The notes beneath the pieces are model-generated. The model saw only the letters and a program-made list of their open reading frames with translations. It had not been told where the DNA came from and made no database searches. Below are positions 42,010-50,044 of a DNA stretch of 64,000 bases, one piece after another. A program made the translations under genes and the position numbers. Every line of letters begins with the position of its first letter. Positions within the stretch are counted from its first letter, which is position 1. The stretch comes from Sphingomonas pituitosa NBRC 102491 (GTDB lineage: Bacteria; Pseudomonadota; Alphaproteobacteria; Sphingomonadales; Sphingomonadaceae): contig NZ_BCYY01000009.1 of assembly GCF_001598435.1 (NCBI RefSeq), forward strand, positions 1 through 64,000, read 5' to 3'.

Positions 42010-42771
42010 CTAATTGCGGCCGAAGCGGATGCCTATCGGCATGCACCTAGCCAGCCCTCCGAAGGCTGAGGTATTCCTGCGTCGGCGAACGATGCCACCG
42101 GTGATGCCGATGCCGGCGATAAGCAAAGCCCAGTGATCAGGCTCCGGGACCCCACTCGAGAATCCGCCGGCATAAGACCCGCGAAGAGAGCCGGACTGCC
42201 TGATGGCCGGGTCGCGCGCTCCGTATTCGAAGTTTGTGTAGTAGGTCGCGCCTTCAACGAAAATGCTGTCGAGAGTGAGCGGCTGGCCGTTATTGGCCTG
42301 TCGAAGAACGCCACCAATTGAGACCAGCTGCGTTTTTCCCGCGCTCCCGCCGAAAGGTTCAGCCGCGTCGCCCATGGTCGGCTTGCCGGCCAGAAAGAAT
42401 GTGAACGCAAGCGCCTCTTCGCTCATGTTTGACCCGGGGAAGAAGGAGAAGGCGCGGTAGAGTTCGATGAAGGGGGTGTACACGGCCTCGGGCGATAACG
42501 GGTATGAGTAGCTACCAAGCGTAATGGCCGCATTCGAGAGGGCCAAATCATATATCGCATAGCCGTCCGAGCTTTCGAACAGCGCTGCTTTCGCGGGATC
42601 GAACGTAAAGGAAAAGCTGAACGAGCTACCGACTGGAACCGAGCCGGTAAGCGGCAGTTTGCCTAGGACTTGCGACAGCGTGCCGGATCCGCTGTACGTC
42701 ACGGGCGCTGCCGCAGCCCCGGAGCCAGCGGTAATGAGACAGCTGGCTGCAATCAAAACAGATATGCGCAT
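42010..42771 (-). CDS. PEP-CTERM sorting-signal protein
   Basis: This 253-residue secreted protein has a signal peptide and a beta-rich Ser/Gly/Ala body (SGSGTLSQVLGKLPLTG, FSFSFTFDPAKA). A C-terminal sorting signal, VPEPDHWALLIAGIGITGGIVRRRR, comprises PEP, a hydrophobic helix and a basic cluster. PEP-CTERM proteins are cut and anchored by an exosortase and often relate to exopolysaccharide. About 21 residues follow the RRRR, which is unusual because the basic cluster is normally terminal. The ATG at 42771 has AGGGGAC upstream. No exosortase is in the window. Confidence 0.85.
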   Translation of the reverse strand: MRISVLIAASCLITAGSGAAAAPVTYSGSGTLSQVLGKLPLTGSVPVGSSFSFSFTFDPAKAALFESSDGYAIYDLALSNAAITLGSYSYPLSPEAVYTPFIELYRAFSFFPGSNMSEEALAFTFFLAGKPTMGDAAEPFGGSAGKTQLVSIGGVLRQANNGQPLTLDSIFVEGATYYTNFEYGARDPAIRQSGSLRGSYAGGFSSGVPEPDHWALLIAGIGITGGIVRRRRNTSAFGGLARCMPIGIRFGRN

Positions 42772-43022
42772 GAAATGTCCCCTTTTTTCTCGAAGTTCGC
42801 TTAGCATGCGTTCTTCGGCTCTGCGGTACAAGCAAGGATGAGGGTACGTCAGCGGTTCGACGGGCAGGCTGAAAAAGCCGTCTTTCCCCGACCCCGTCCA
42901 AAAAGCTGCCTGTCGCACATTTAGCTATGAGGCAGGTGGGCGCCTCGCCAGCGGGATTTGCCCATTCCTTTCGGAACGGTTACGGAACAAACCTGCATGA
43001 TTGATTGATCGGGGAACGATAC

Positions 43023-44021
43023 GTGCCTGAGATGCCGAAGTCCCACGTGTGGCAACCGCACCACCTCCAGCTCGCTGTCACTGCCGCTGGCGTAGCTTTG
43101 TGGGCCTGGAACGTCGACACGGACGCTCTCACGCTCGATGAACAGGGCTTCGATTTGTGGGGCCTGCCATGGTCGGATTACGTGACCTTCAGCGATTTGT
43201 CGGCCCATATCCACCCTGCCGATCGCGACCGCGTGCGTGCCGCATTCGCGGCAACCCGCGCCGTGCTGGGCGCCTATGAGACCGACTTTCGCATAATTGT
43301 CGGCGAGGAAATCCGCTGGATTGCCGCCCGCGGCCAGGGCGAAGACGTCGGTATTGTCGGCCGCACGATGTTCGGCATCTTTCTTGACGTCACCGCCCGC
43401 AAGCAAGCCGAAGAAGGGCACGAATTGCTTGCCGGCGAGATGAGCCACCGGGTGAAAAACCTGCTGGCCATCGCCTCCGGGCTGACAGCGATCACGTCGA
43501 GAACTGCCGCCAGCACGGAGGATATGGCGCGGGAGTTGGCGCAGCGCCTTGCGGCCTTGGGGCGGGCACATGATCTGGTGCGGCCGTTACCCAACGGACA
43601 GGGCCGCGCCACTCTACTCGGCGACCTCTTGTCCGTGCTGCTCGCCCCGTACGATGATCTGGGGGCTTTCAGTGGGCGCATCCGGGTTGCAGTAGAGCGG
43701 ATGGGCGTCGGCGAGAAGGTAGCGACCGCCCTGGCGCTTATCGTCCATGAGCTGGCAACCAACTCTGTGAAGTACGGTGCCTTAGGTTCGCCGACGGGCA
43801 CGCTCGACATATCCAGCTCTTCTGGCCCGGGGCAGGTCTGCCTCACCTGGCTTGAGCGAGGGGGACCAGAGGTCAAGGCGCCGGATGCGCTTGCAGGCTT
43901 TGGCAGTGAGCTCGTCAGGCGAAGTGTCCATGCACAGCTCGGCGGCTCGATCGACTATAACTGGTCCGAGGGTGGCGTCATCGTGACGATCCTTATGGCC
44001 CGGGGCCGCTTGGCAGCATGA
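43023..44021 (+). CDS. PAS-HWE histidine kinase
   Basis: This 332-residue soluble kinase has an N-terminal PAS domain (HLQLAVTAAGVALWAWNVDTD, ending FGIFLDVTARKQAE). The HWE domain's phospho-His is in EMSHRVKNLLAIASGL (H142), and the N-box is HELATNSVKYGALGS, both diagnostic of HWE kinases. GTG 43023 has GGGGA upstream; an ATG at 43032 and a TTG at 43005 are alternatives. It may feed a general-stress-type phosphorelay, but no response regulator gene is next to it. Confidence 0.9.
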   Translation: MPEMPKSHVWQPHHLQLAVTAAGVALWAWNVDTDALTLDEQGFDLWGLPWSDYVTFSDLSAHIHPADRDRVRAAFAATRAVLGAYETDFRIIVGEEIRWIAARGQGEDVGIVGRTMFGIFLDVTARKQAEEGHELLAGEMSHRVKNLLAIASGLTAITSRTAASTEDMARELAQRLAALGRAHDLVRPLPNGQGRATLLGDLLSVLLAPYDDLGAFSGRIRVAVERMGVGEKVATALALIVHELATNSVKYGALGSPTGTLDISSSSGPGQVCLTWLERGGPEVKAPDALAGFGSELVRRSVHAQLGGSIDYNWSEGGVIVTILMARGRLAA

Positions 44022-44564
44022 GGACGCGGATTGAGGTCGCCGCTCGGGAGGGGGGGGCACATAGGTATCGCCTGACGGAAGGAGGATGTCGCTCCTCCCA
44101 TGGCAATGGCGGCGTCGGAGGGACAGACGCGCATTGGATAGAAGCGACCCTGTGACGCTAGCAAATTGCCGGGAGCCGTTGAGACACCCATTCGTGCACC
44201 CTTCAGCAATGCCGAAGCGGACGACGAATCGGCTTCGGCGCCGGACAAAGAAGCAGGATGCGGCTGCTTAGCTTGGTAGCGCAAACATGGCAGCGACCAC
44301 GCGTTGAGAGACTTGGTTTACGAACGGCAGGATGAGCGCATTGACGGCTGCCGATGCGCACTAAAGAAAAGTCGTTGCGTGATAAATCATTATGGCCTGA
44401 TTTTACCTAGTCTCAGCGGTTCCAACTGCATCGACCAAATTAACTATTCCCCAAAAAGAGCAGCGAAATTCGGAAGATACTGATGACCTTAGGGGAAGGA
44501 TCATAAACCAAGCCTCTATATCCACTGCAAACGTCACCAACGTGGATGAAGTTAGGAGATTTGG
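44022..44564. other. Intergenic region, 543 bases
   Basis: No coding frame with a recognisable domain is seen. A short G-rich stretch lies at 44047-44056, and a lower-GC segment at 44340-44560 presumably carries the promoter of the chemotaxis gene (TTAGGAG just before 44565). No terminator with a clear T tract was found after the kinase. Confidence 0.4.
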
Positions 44565-45938
44565 ATGGAATGGTTCAAGGCGGAGGCGCCGATCAGGAAG
44601 AAGCTTCAGGTTGCCTTCGGGGCGATGATCGCCGTGATGTTGATACGGGAGATTCTGTCGTTCTTTGATGCCGGCTGGATCAGCGTGGCCGTCGATCTCG
44701 CAGCCATCGGCATCGCGGCCCTGATTGCCGCGAAGCTCCGTGCCGCCATCGCCGACCCCTATGTCGCGACGGTCGTCCGCATGGAAGGATTGGCTGACGG
44801 CGATCTTGCGAGCCCGATTGCATTCACCCACTACAAAGACTGCGTTGGTCGGATGACGAAGGCGATGCTGACGTTCCGCGATGCGGCGATCGAACAGCAA
44901 CGGCTCGCGAATGAACAGGCAGAGGTGGTGAAAACGCTAGGCGAGCATCTTCGCCGCCTCCGCGCAGGAGATTTGACAGCGACAATCGACTGTGAATTTC
45001 CGTCTGACTACGCAGCGCTGCGCGATGACTACAACCTCACGCTGGGAGGCCTGCGGGAACTGATCGGAGCGGTATCGCTCAGCGCGACTACCATCGAAAG
45101 TGGCGCGAACGAGATTGCAACAGCTTCGGAGGACCTCGCGCGGCGAACGGAGGCGAACGCTGCAAATCTGGAAGAAACAACCGCAGCGATCACGCAGATG
45201 GATGGCCGCCTCAAGCAGACCGCCGCAGCAGCTGCCAAGACGGTGTCTCGTGCGGATGCCGCGATCGCGACCGTCGCAGGCGGGCGCGTGATCGCCGACG
45301 ACGCAGTATCGGCCATGGGCAGGGTTTCGGATAGCGCCAAGGGCATCGACAGCGTCATCGAAGGCCTGGACAAGATCGCCTTTCAAACGCGTGTTCTGGC
45401 CATGAACGCTGCCGTGGAAGCCGGACGCGCTGGCGAAGCTGGCCGTGGCTTTGCCGTCGTTGCCGATCTCGTCTCTGCTCTCGCGATGCGGGCTGAAGAG
45501 GAAGCCGGACGCGCGCGTGATCAGCTCACCACCACGCAGACGGAGATTCTGTCGGCGGTAGATATGGTGCGAAAAGTGGACGGGGCGTTCGTCGGGATTT
45601 CGGAGGATGTCGCGGAGGTCCACGACCTTCTCGGCAATATCGCGAAGGACAACAGCGCACAGGCGAACGCCGTCACCGAGATCAGCGACACGGTCAATGC
45701 CATGGACCACACGACACAGCAGAATGCGGCGATGGTCGAGCAGACCTCCGCTGCAGCGCGCAACCTCGCCAGCGAAGTCGGTCAGCTGACCCAGGCGGCG
45801 TCGCAATTCAACATCGGCCAGCAGCAGGAACGCGGGTCAAACCGCTCCGGGTGGAACAAGGCGGCAGCGTACGCTCCGCAGAAACCAACCAGAGCGCGGG
45901 CACCCGTCCCTAGCACCGAGGAATGGTCTTCGTTCTAA
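44565..45938 (+). CDS. Methyl-accepting chemotaxis protein without periplasmic sensor
   Basis: The 457 residues start with two closely spaced hydrophobic helices (about 17-65) and no ligand-binding loop between them. HAMP-like segments follow (GLADGDLASPI, LRAGDLTATI). The signalling hairpin is IAFQTRVLAMNAAVEAGRAGEAGRGFAVVADLV, close to the canonical NAAVEAARAGE. The C-terminus, AYAPQKPTRARAPVPSTEEWSSF, may be a receptor-tail motif for CheR/CheB. The signal must be membrane-borne or cytoplasmic. TTAGGAG precedes the ATG. No che genes are nearby. Confidence 0.9.
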   Translation: MEWFKAEAPIRKKLQVAFGAMIAVMLIREILSFFDAGWISVAVDLAAIGIAALIAAKLRAAIADPYVATVVRMEGLADGDLASPIAFTHYKDCVGRMTKAMLTFRDAAIEQQRLANEQAEVVKTLGEHLRRLRAGDLTATIDCEFPSDYAALRDDYNLTLGGLRELIGAVSLSATTIESGANEIATASEDLARRTEANAANLEETTAAITQMDGRLKQTAAAAAKTVSRADAAIATVAGGRVIADDAVSAMGRVSDSAKGIDSVIEGLDKIAFQTRVLAMNAAVEAGRAGEAGRGFAVVADLVSALAMRAEEEAGRARDQLTTTQTEILSAVDMVRKVDGAFVGISEDVAEVHDLLGNIAKDNSAQANAVTEISDTVNAMDHTTQQNAAMVEQTSAAARNLASEVGQLTQAASQFNIGQQQERGSNRSGWNKAAAYAPQKPTRARAPVPSTEEWSSF

Positions 45939-45997
45939 CCGCAGCATCAGGACACGCGATGCCGGTCGCGTGCCCAAGGCTGTAGGCACTTGCAATC

Positions 45998-46108
45998 CTA
46001 GCGACCCTTGCTCGCAAACAGCGCGGTTTTCTGCTCACGCTTTTTGCCAATCGTACGACCCAGTGAGAAGCCGACGTTTATCGCGATGAATTTCGACGGT
46101 TCGTCCAT
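45998..46108 (-). CDS. Possible small protein, unknown
   Basis: A 36-codon frame encodes MDEPSKFIAINVGFSL then GRTIGKKREQKTALFASKGR and stops at 45998. It overlaps the 3' end of the DUF6434 pseudogene on the same strand in another frame, and it has a basic tail. AAGGGA precedes the ATG. There is no homology I can name, so it may be chance. Confidence 0.3.
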   Translation of the reverse strand: MDEPSKFIAINVGFSLGRTIGKKREQKTALFASKGR

Positions 46109-46295
46109 TCCCTTGCCGCGTCACCCATCGTCTTCGCTTGTCCGTCCCTGAGATAGGCCATGAAGTCGCGGTCGAAGGTGAAAGAGGCTCCGCAGACAGT
46201 TACGAAAAACCGTCGAGCATTTTGGGTGTTTCTGTAGTTTTGTCCACCGGGGTGGTCGCTTCAATAACGCCGCCGTGCCAGTCGAAACCTGTCAT
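46078..46295 (-). pseudogene. DUF6434 gene with a one-base frameshift
   Basis: The N-terminal MTGFDWHGGVIEATTPVDKT matches the DUF6434 opening 'FDWHxGxLtxxTvVT'. A single T is missing after AAAACT. Adding it back gives YRNTQNARRFFVTVCG, then FTFDRDFMAYLRDGQAKTMGDAAREW, the rest of the family pattern, to a stop at 46078. As read, the frame ends at 46200. The restored protein is about 72 residues. These proteins are small and of unknown function, sometimes fused to SAP domains. Confidence 0.8.
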
Positions 46296-46464
46296 CTCTT
46301 TACCCCGGTTGTTAGCTGAACCGCTGCGCCCGAGCCTCGTACCGCAAGGTTGGCCAATCATGCAGAAGGCGTGAATGTCTGACGTTGGGGCGGGAGCGGA
46401 CCCGGCAGCTTTGCCACCAAGCCCAGCAAATTTCGCTGCCAAGAGGGACATAACGAACGGGCGG

Positions 46465-47049
46465 CTAAGCATCTGAGGAGCCATTCCACCCGATACGGGC
46501 AAGGCTGCCCACGAGGGTCGAGCGAGCGATGCCGAAATTCCTGCACACTGCGGCCTTGCTGGTGCCCGTTGCCAGCGCCGTGGTGATAGCTTCCATCTTT
46601 TCGGCATCGATCGTCGGCGGCCTGCCGCCCCTACGCCCTCTGCGTCTAGCGGCCGCAAGACCGGCCAGCACCCGTTCCCGGGTGAGGGCGCGCTCGTACT
46701 GCGCCAACGCACCGAACAGGGAGAACAGCAGCTCGCCATGGGGTGTGGCGGTGTCCATCTGCTCCGTAAGCGAGCGGAATGCGATGCCGCGCTCCTTGAG
46801 ATCCGCAATGATCGACAGGAGGTGCGGCAAAGATCGCCCGAGCCTGTCCAGCTTCCAAACTACCAGTGTGTCGCCTTCAGCCAGGTAGCCGAGGCAGGCT
46901 TTGAGGCCAGGCCTATCATCCCGCGCGCCAGATGCTTTGTCCGTATGAATGTGCCGTGCATCGACACCCGCCGCGATCAGCGCATCACGCTGCAAATCGA
47001 CGGTTTGGCGATCATCCGACGACGACACCCGCATGTATCCGACTAGCAT
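46465..47049 (-). CDS. Serine recombinase, resolvase/invertase family
   Basis: The 194 residues begin with LVGYMRVSSSD (nucleophile Ser9), followed by KASGARDDRPGLKACLGYL, WKLDRLGRSLPHLL and the Arg-rich core helix RALTRERVLAGLAAARRRGRRGGRP. A C-terminal helix-turn-helix (TSKAAVCRNFGIARSTL) binds DNA. The size is that of Tn3-type resolvases or DNA invertases. Inverted TGTCGC motifs just upstream of its start may be its sites. No transposase remains, so it may be the remnant of a transposon. Confidence 0.92.
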   Translation of the reverse strand: MLVGYMRVSSSDDRQTVDLQRDALIAAGVDARHIHTDKASGARDDRPGLKACLGYLAEGDTLVVWKLDRLGRSLPHLLSIIADLKERGIAFRSLTEQMDTATPHGELLFSLFGALAQYERALTRERVLAGLAAARRRGRRGGRPPTIDAEKMEAITTALATGTSKAAVCRNFGIARSTLVGSLARIGWNGSSDA

Positions 47050-47112
47050 GTGCGACAAACCCTCAAAACCACGTTGTCGCACACTGTACCAAAGCGACAG
47101 GATTTGTCGCGC
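47050..47112. promoter_or_regulatory. Candidate res/crossover site of the serine recombinase
   Basis: Two inverted pairs lie directly before the recombinase start: GTGCGACAA (47050-47058) with TTGTCGCAC (47074-47082), perfect over nine bases, and GCGACA (47094-47099) with TGTCGC (47105-47110). All share a GCGACA core, as expected for repeated resolvase-binding subsites that also autoregulate the gene. Confidence 0.5.
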
Positions 47113-47326
47113 ACTCAATGACGCGGAACGCCCCGGCCAAATATGTTTGTGGATCAGGTGTCGGAAATCATGTGTTTTCCGACAGGGAGGGCACGGCGGC
47201 TTGCGACCAGATTAGGACGTTCCGTCCTGGCAGGCGAAGGACTGCTTGTATCAAAAGCTGCCAACCCAGCCGGGTTCTGGAAAAAACGAATTCGCAAGCA
47301 ACTTGCCGGAGGGCCGTATCCCTGCC

Positions 47327-48868
47327 TCAATGCCCGCCGCTCGTGTCGATCGGACCCTTCGGCCTGGGGGCGAACCAGATCAGCACGCCGGTGAAGGCAA
47401 GGCACAGCGCAACCGCGGCGAACATGTCGAGCGTGGCGAGCATCACGCTCTGGCTTTCGACGACATTGGCCAACAGGGCCGTCGCCGTCTCGCGCGACAT
47501 ACCCGAGGCGACCATCGCCTCGATCGTGGCGGGCCCCTGCTGCATGGCGTCGACCAGCGCGGACTGATTGATCCGCGCGGCATTGGTCCAGCCAGTCTGG
47601 ACCAGCGAGGCGGCGAAGGCGGCGACCAGGGTGCGCAGGAAGTTCGAGATGCCGGCCGCGTCGGCATGTTCGTCCGGATCGACGCTGGCGATGCACAGGC
47701 CGGTTACCGGAATGAAGAACATCATCAGGAACGGGCCGGTCAGCAGCATCGGCCAGGCCATCTGCAGGAAGGTCATGTCGGGTGTGAAACTGGTGCGCCA
47801 CAGCGAGATCAGCGCCATCCCGGCAATGCCGGTGGAAATGAGCAACCGCACGTCCATCTTGGCGGCGGCGGCACCGATCGCAGGCGAGGCGAGCACCGCG
47901 AAAATGCCCATGATGCCGGTGGCATAGCCGGCCCAGGTGGCGGTGTAGCCCATATTCTGCTGCAGCCACAGCGGGATCAGGACGACCGTCGCGAAATAGG
48001 CGGCGAAGCTCATCGCATAGGTGATCGACGCGACGACGAAGCCGCGGTGACGGAAGACGCGCAGGTTAACGATCGGGTGTTTTTCGGTAAGCTCCCAGAT
48101 CAGGAATGCGACGAAGCCAATCGCCGCAACCGCGGCGAGGACGCGGATCTCGGTCGCGGCGAACCAGTCGCGGTTGCGCCCTTCGTCGAGCACGATTTGC
48201 AGCGCGGCGACCCAGACGACGAGGAGGACGAGCCCGACCACGTCGATCGGCGACCGCGCCGTTTGCTCGCGCCGCCCCCGCAGCAGATAGAGCAGGCCCG
48301 CAGCACCGATCGCCGCGACGGGCACGTTTAGGAAGAAGATCCATTGCCAGCCCGCATTGTCGGAAATGACGCCGCCCAGGATCGGCCCGGCGATCGGCGC
48401 CACCGTGGTTGTCATCGCCCAGACGATCGTCGCGAGCGTCGCTTTTTCCGGCGGGAAGACGCGCAGCAGCAGGGTCATCGACAGCGGGATGATCATGCCC
48501 CCGGCGAGGCCCAGCAGCACCCGGCCCGCGATCAGCATTTCGAGCGAGCGCGACAGCCCACACAGCGTCGAAAAGATCCCAAAGGCCATGAACGCCGCGA
48601 TGAACACCCGCTGCTCGCCGAAGCGGCGGGCAAGAAAGCCCGCCAACGGCACAGTGATTGCGTCGGCAACGGCATAGGAGGTGATGACCCAGGTCGCTTC
48701 CGTCACCGATACGCCGAGCGACCCGGCGATATGCGGGATGGAGACGTTGGCGATGGTCGTGTCGAGCACGACCAGGAAATTGCCCAGCCCGATCAGCAGC
48801 GCGGCGAAGATGAGCGCCGCGCCGGTGAGCGGCTTGGCCACGCCGGGCGCGGCAGCAGTGTCCGTCAT
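47327..48868 (-). CDS. DHA2-family MFS multidrug exporter (EmrB-like)
   Basis: The 513 residues have about 14 membrane helices. They start with LGNFLVVLDTTIANVSIPHIAGSLGVS (motif D1 of DHA2 pumps) and include WVITSYAVADAITVPLAGFLARRFG (motif A) and GRVLLGLAGGMIIPLSMTLLL (motif B). PIAGPILGGVISDNAGWQWIFFLNVP is motif C of exporters. It pairs with the HlyD-type adaptor 13 bases upstream and an outer-membrane factor, giving a three-part drug or metabolite efflux pump driven by protons. Confidence 0.95.
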   Translation of the reverse strand: MTDTAAAPGVAKPLTGAALIFAALLIGLGNFLVVLDTTIANVSIPHIAGSLGVSVTEATWVITSYAVADAITVPLAGFLARRFGEQRVFIAAFMAFGIFSTLCGLSRSLEMLIAGRVLLGLAGGMIIPLSMTLLLRVFPPEKATLATIVWAMTTTVAPIAGPILGGVISDNAGWQWIFFLNVPVAAIGAAGLLYLLRGRREQTARSPIDVVGLVLLVVWVAALQIVLDEGRNRDWFAATEIRVLAAVAAIGFVAFLIWELTEKHPIVNLRVFRHRGFVVASITYAMSFAAYFATVVLIPLWLQQNMGYTATWAGYATGIMGIFAVLASPAIGAAAAKMDVRLLISTGIAGMALISLWRTSFTPDMTFLQMAWPMLLTGPFLMMFFIPVTGLCIASVDPDEHADAAGISNFLRTLVAAFAASLVQTGWTNAARINQSALVDAMQQGPATIEAMVASGMSRETATALLANVVESQSVMLATLDMFAAVALCLAFTGVLIWFAPRPKGPIDTSGGH

Positions 48869-48881
48869 GTCCCGGTTCCGC

Positions 48882-50033
48882 TTAGTTCGAGAGATTAACG
48901 GTGGCGCTCATCGACAGGCCGACACGCAGCGGATGTGCTGCCAGTTCCTTGGGATCGAGCGTCATTCGAACGGGCAGGCGCTGGACCACCTTGATCCAGT
49001 TGCCGGTAGCGTTCTGGGCGGGAACCACGGCAAAGGCCGCGCCGGTGCCTCCCGAAAAGCCGATGACGCGGCCGTGATATTCGACACCTTCACCGTAGAG
49101 ATCCGACGTAAGCGTGACGCGCTGCCCCGGCTTGACGCGGGCGAGCTGCCCTTCCTTGAAATTGGCGTCGACGAACGCTGCCTGGACCGGCACCACCACC
49201 ATCATCGTCGCGCCGGCCTGGACGCGCTGCCCGACCTGCACCTGCCGCCGCGAGACGATGCCGTCGACCGGCGCCCGCACCACGGTACGCTCGAGGTCGA
49301 CGCGTGCCTGGTCCCGCGCAGCGCGCGCCGCCAGCACTTCCGGATTGGCGTCGGGTGCTACGTCCGCGATCAGCGCGCGATTGGCGTCGCGGCTGCCCAA
49401 CGCCGAGGTTCGATTGGCACGGGCCTGCGCGTTCTCGGCCTGCGCGACCTTCAGATTGGCCGTGGCTGTGCTGTAGGCGTTGCGCGCGCTGGTCAGTTCG
49501 TCGCCGGAGACCGAGCCCGAGGCGGCGAGCGCCTCGCGACGGTCGAGATCGATCTTCGCCTTGGCGAGGTCCGCGCGCGCTGCGACGAGCCGAGCCTCCG
49601 CCCGCGCCTGATCGGCCGCGCGCGCCGTCACCTGCGCGCCGAGCCCGCTATCGGTCGCGACCAGCCCGCGAACTCTGCGTTCGGTCAGCGACAGCTCGGC
49701 CTCTGCTCGCGCGAGCGCGAGGCGGGCATCGGTGTCGTCGAGCCGCACGAGCACGTCGCCGCGCTTCACCTGCTGGGCATCGTCGACCAGCACCTCGCGG
49801 ACCGGGCCGCCGACCAGCGGGGTCACCTGGGCAACATTGGCGCCGACATAAGCATTCTCGGTCGAGACGTAGCGCGATGCAATGAAGTGCACATAGCCCC
49901 AGTAGAGAAGGCCTAGGCCAGCCAGTGCGACGGCGAAAATGGCAAACAGGTTTCGCCGCTTGGTTTTGGCGGCGGCGTGCTCTGCAGTGTCGGTGGTCAG
50001 CGGATCGGAAGCGGTCAGGGGGTGGGTGGACAT
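48882..50033 (-). CDS. HlyD-family membrane-fusion adaptor (EmrA-like)
   Basis: The 383 residues comprise a short cytoplasmic N-terminus and one membrane helix at about 28-46. The biotinyl-lipoyl half-motif AYVGANVAQVTPLVGGPVREVLVDDAQQVKRGDVL follows, then a long coiled-coil hairpin (about 100-225). The second half is VVRAPVDGIVSRRQVQVGQRVQAG and the beta-barrel includes VDANFKEGQLARVKPGQ. It bridges the MFS pump and the outer-membrane factor in the periplasm. Gaps to its neighbours are 11 and 13 bases, so the genes form one operon. Confidence 0.95.
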   Translation of the reverse strand: MSTHPLTASDPLTTDTAEHAAAKTKRRNLFAIFAVALAGLGLLYWGYVHFIASRYVSTENAYVGANVAQVTPLVGGPVREVLVDDAQQVKRGDVLVRLDDTDARLALARAEAELSLTERRVRGLVATDSGLGAQVTARAADQARAEARLVAARADLAKAKIDLDRREALAASGSVSGDELTSARNAYSTATANLKVAQAENAQARANRTSALGSRDANRALIADVAPDANPEVLAARAARDQARVDLERTVVRAPVDGIVSRRQVQVGQRVQAGATMMVVVPVQAAFVDANFKEGQLARVKPGQRVTLTSDLYGEGVEYHGRVIGFSGGTGAAFAVVPAQNATGNWIKVVQRLPVRMTLDPKELAAHPLRVGLSMSATVNLSN

Positions 50034-50044
50034 TGGGAAATCCT

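Noticed and set aside
43955-44284. A 109-codon minus-strand frame after the HWE kinase
   Set aside because: It largely overlaps the kinase 3' end on the opposite strand and has no domain or RBS.
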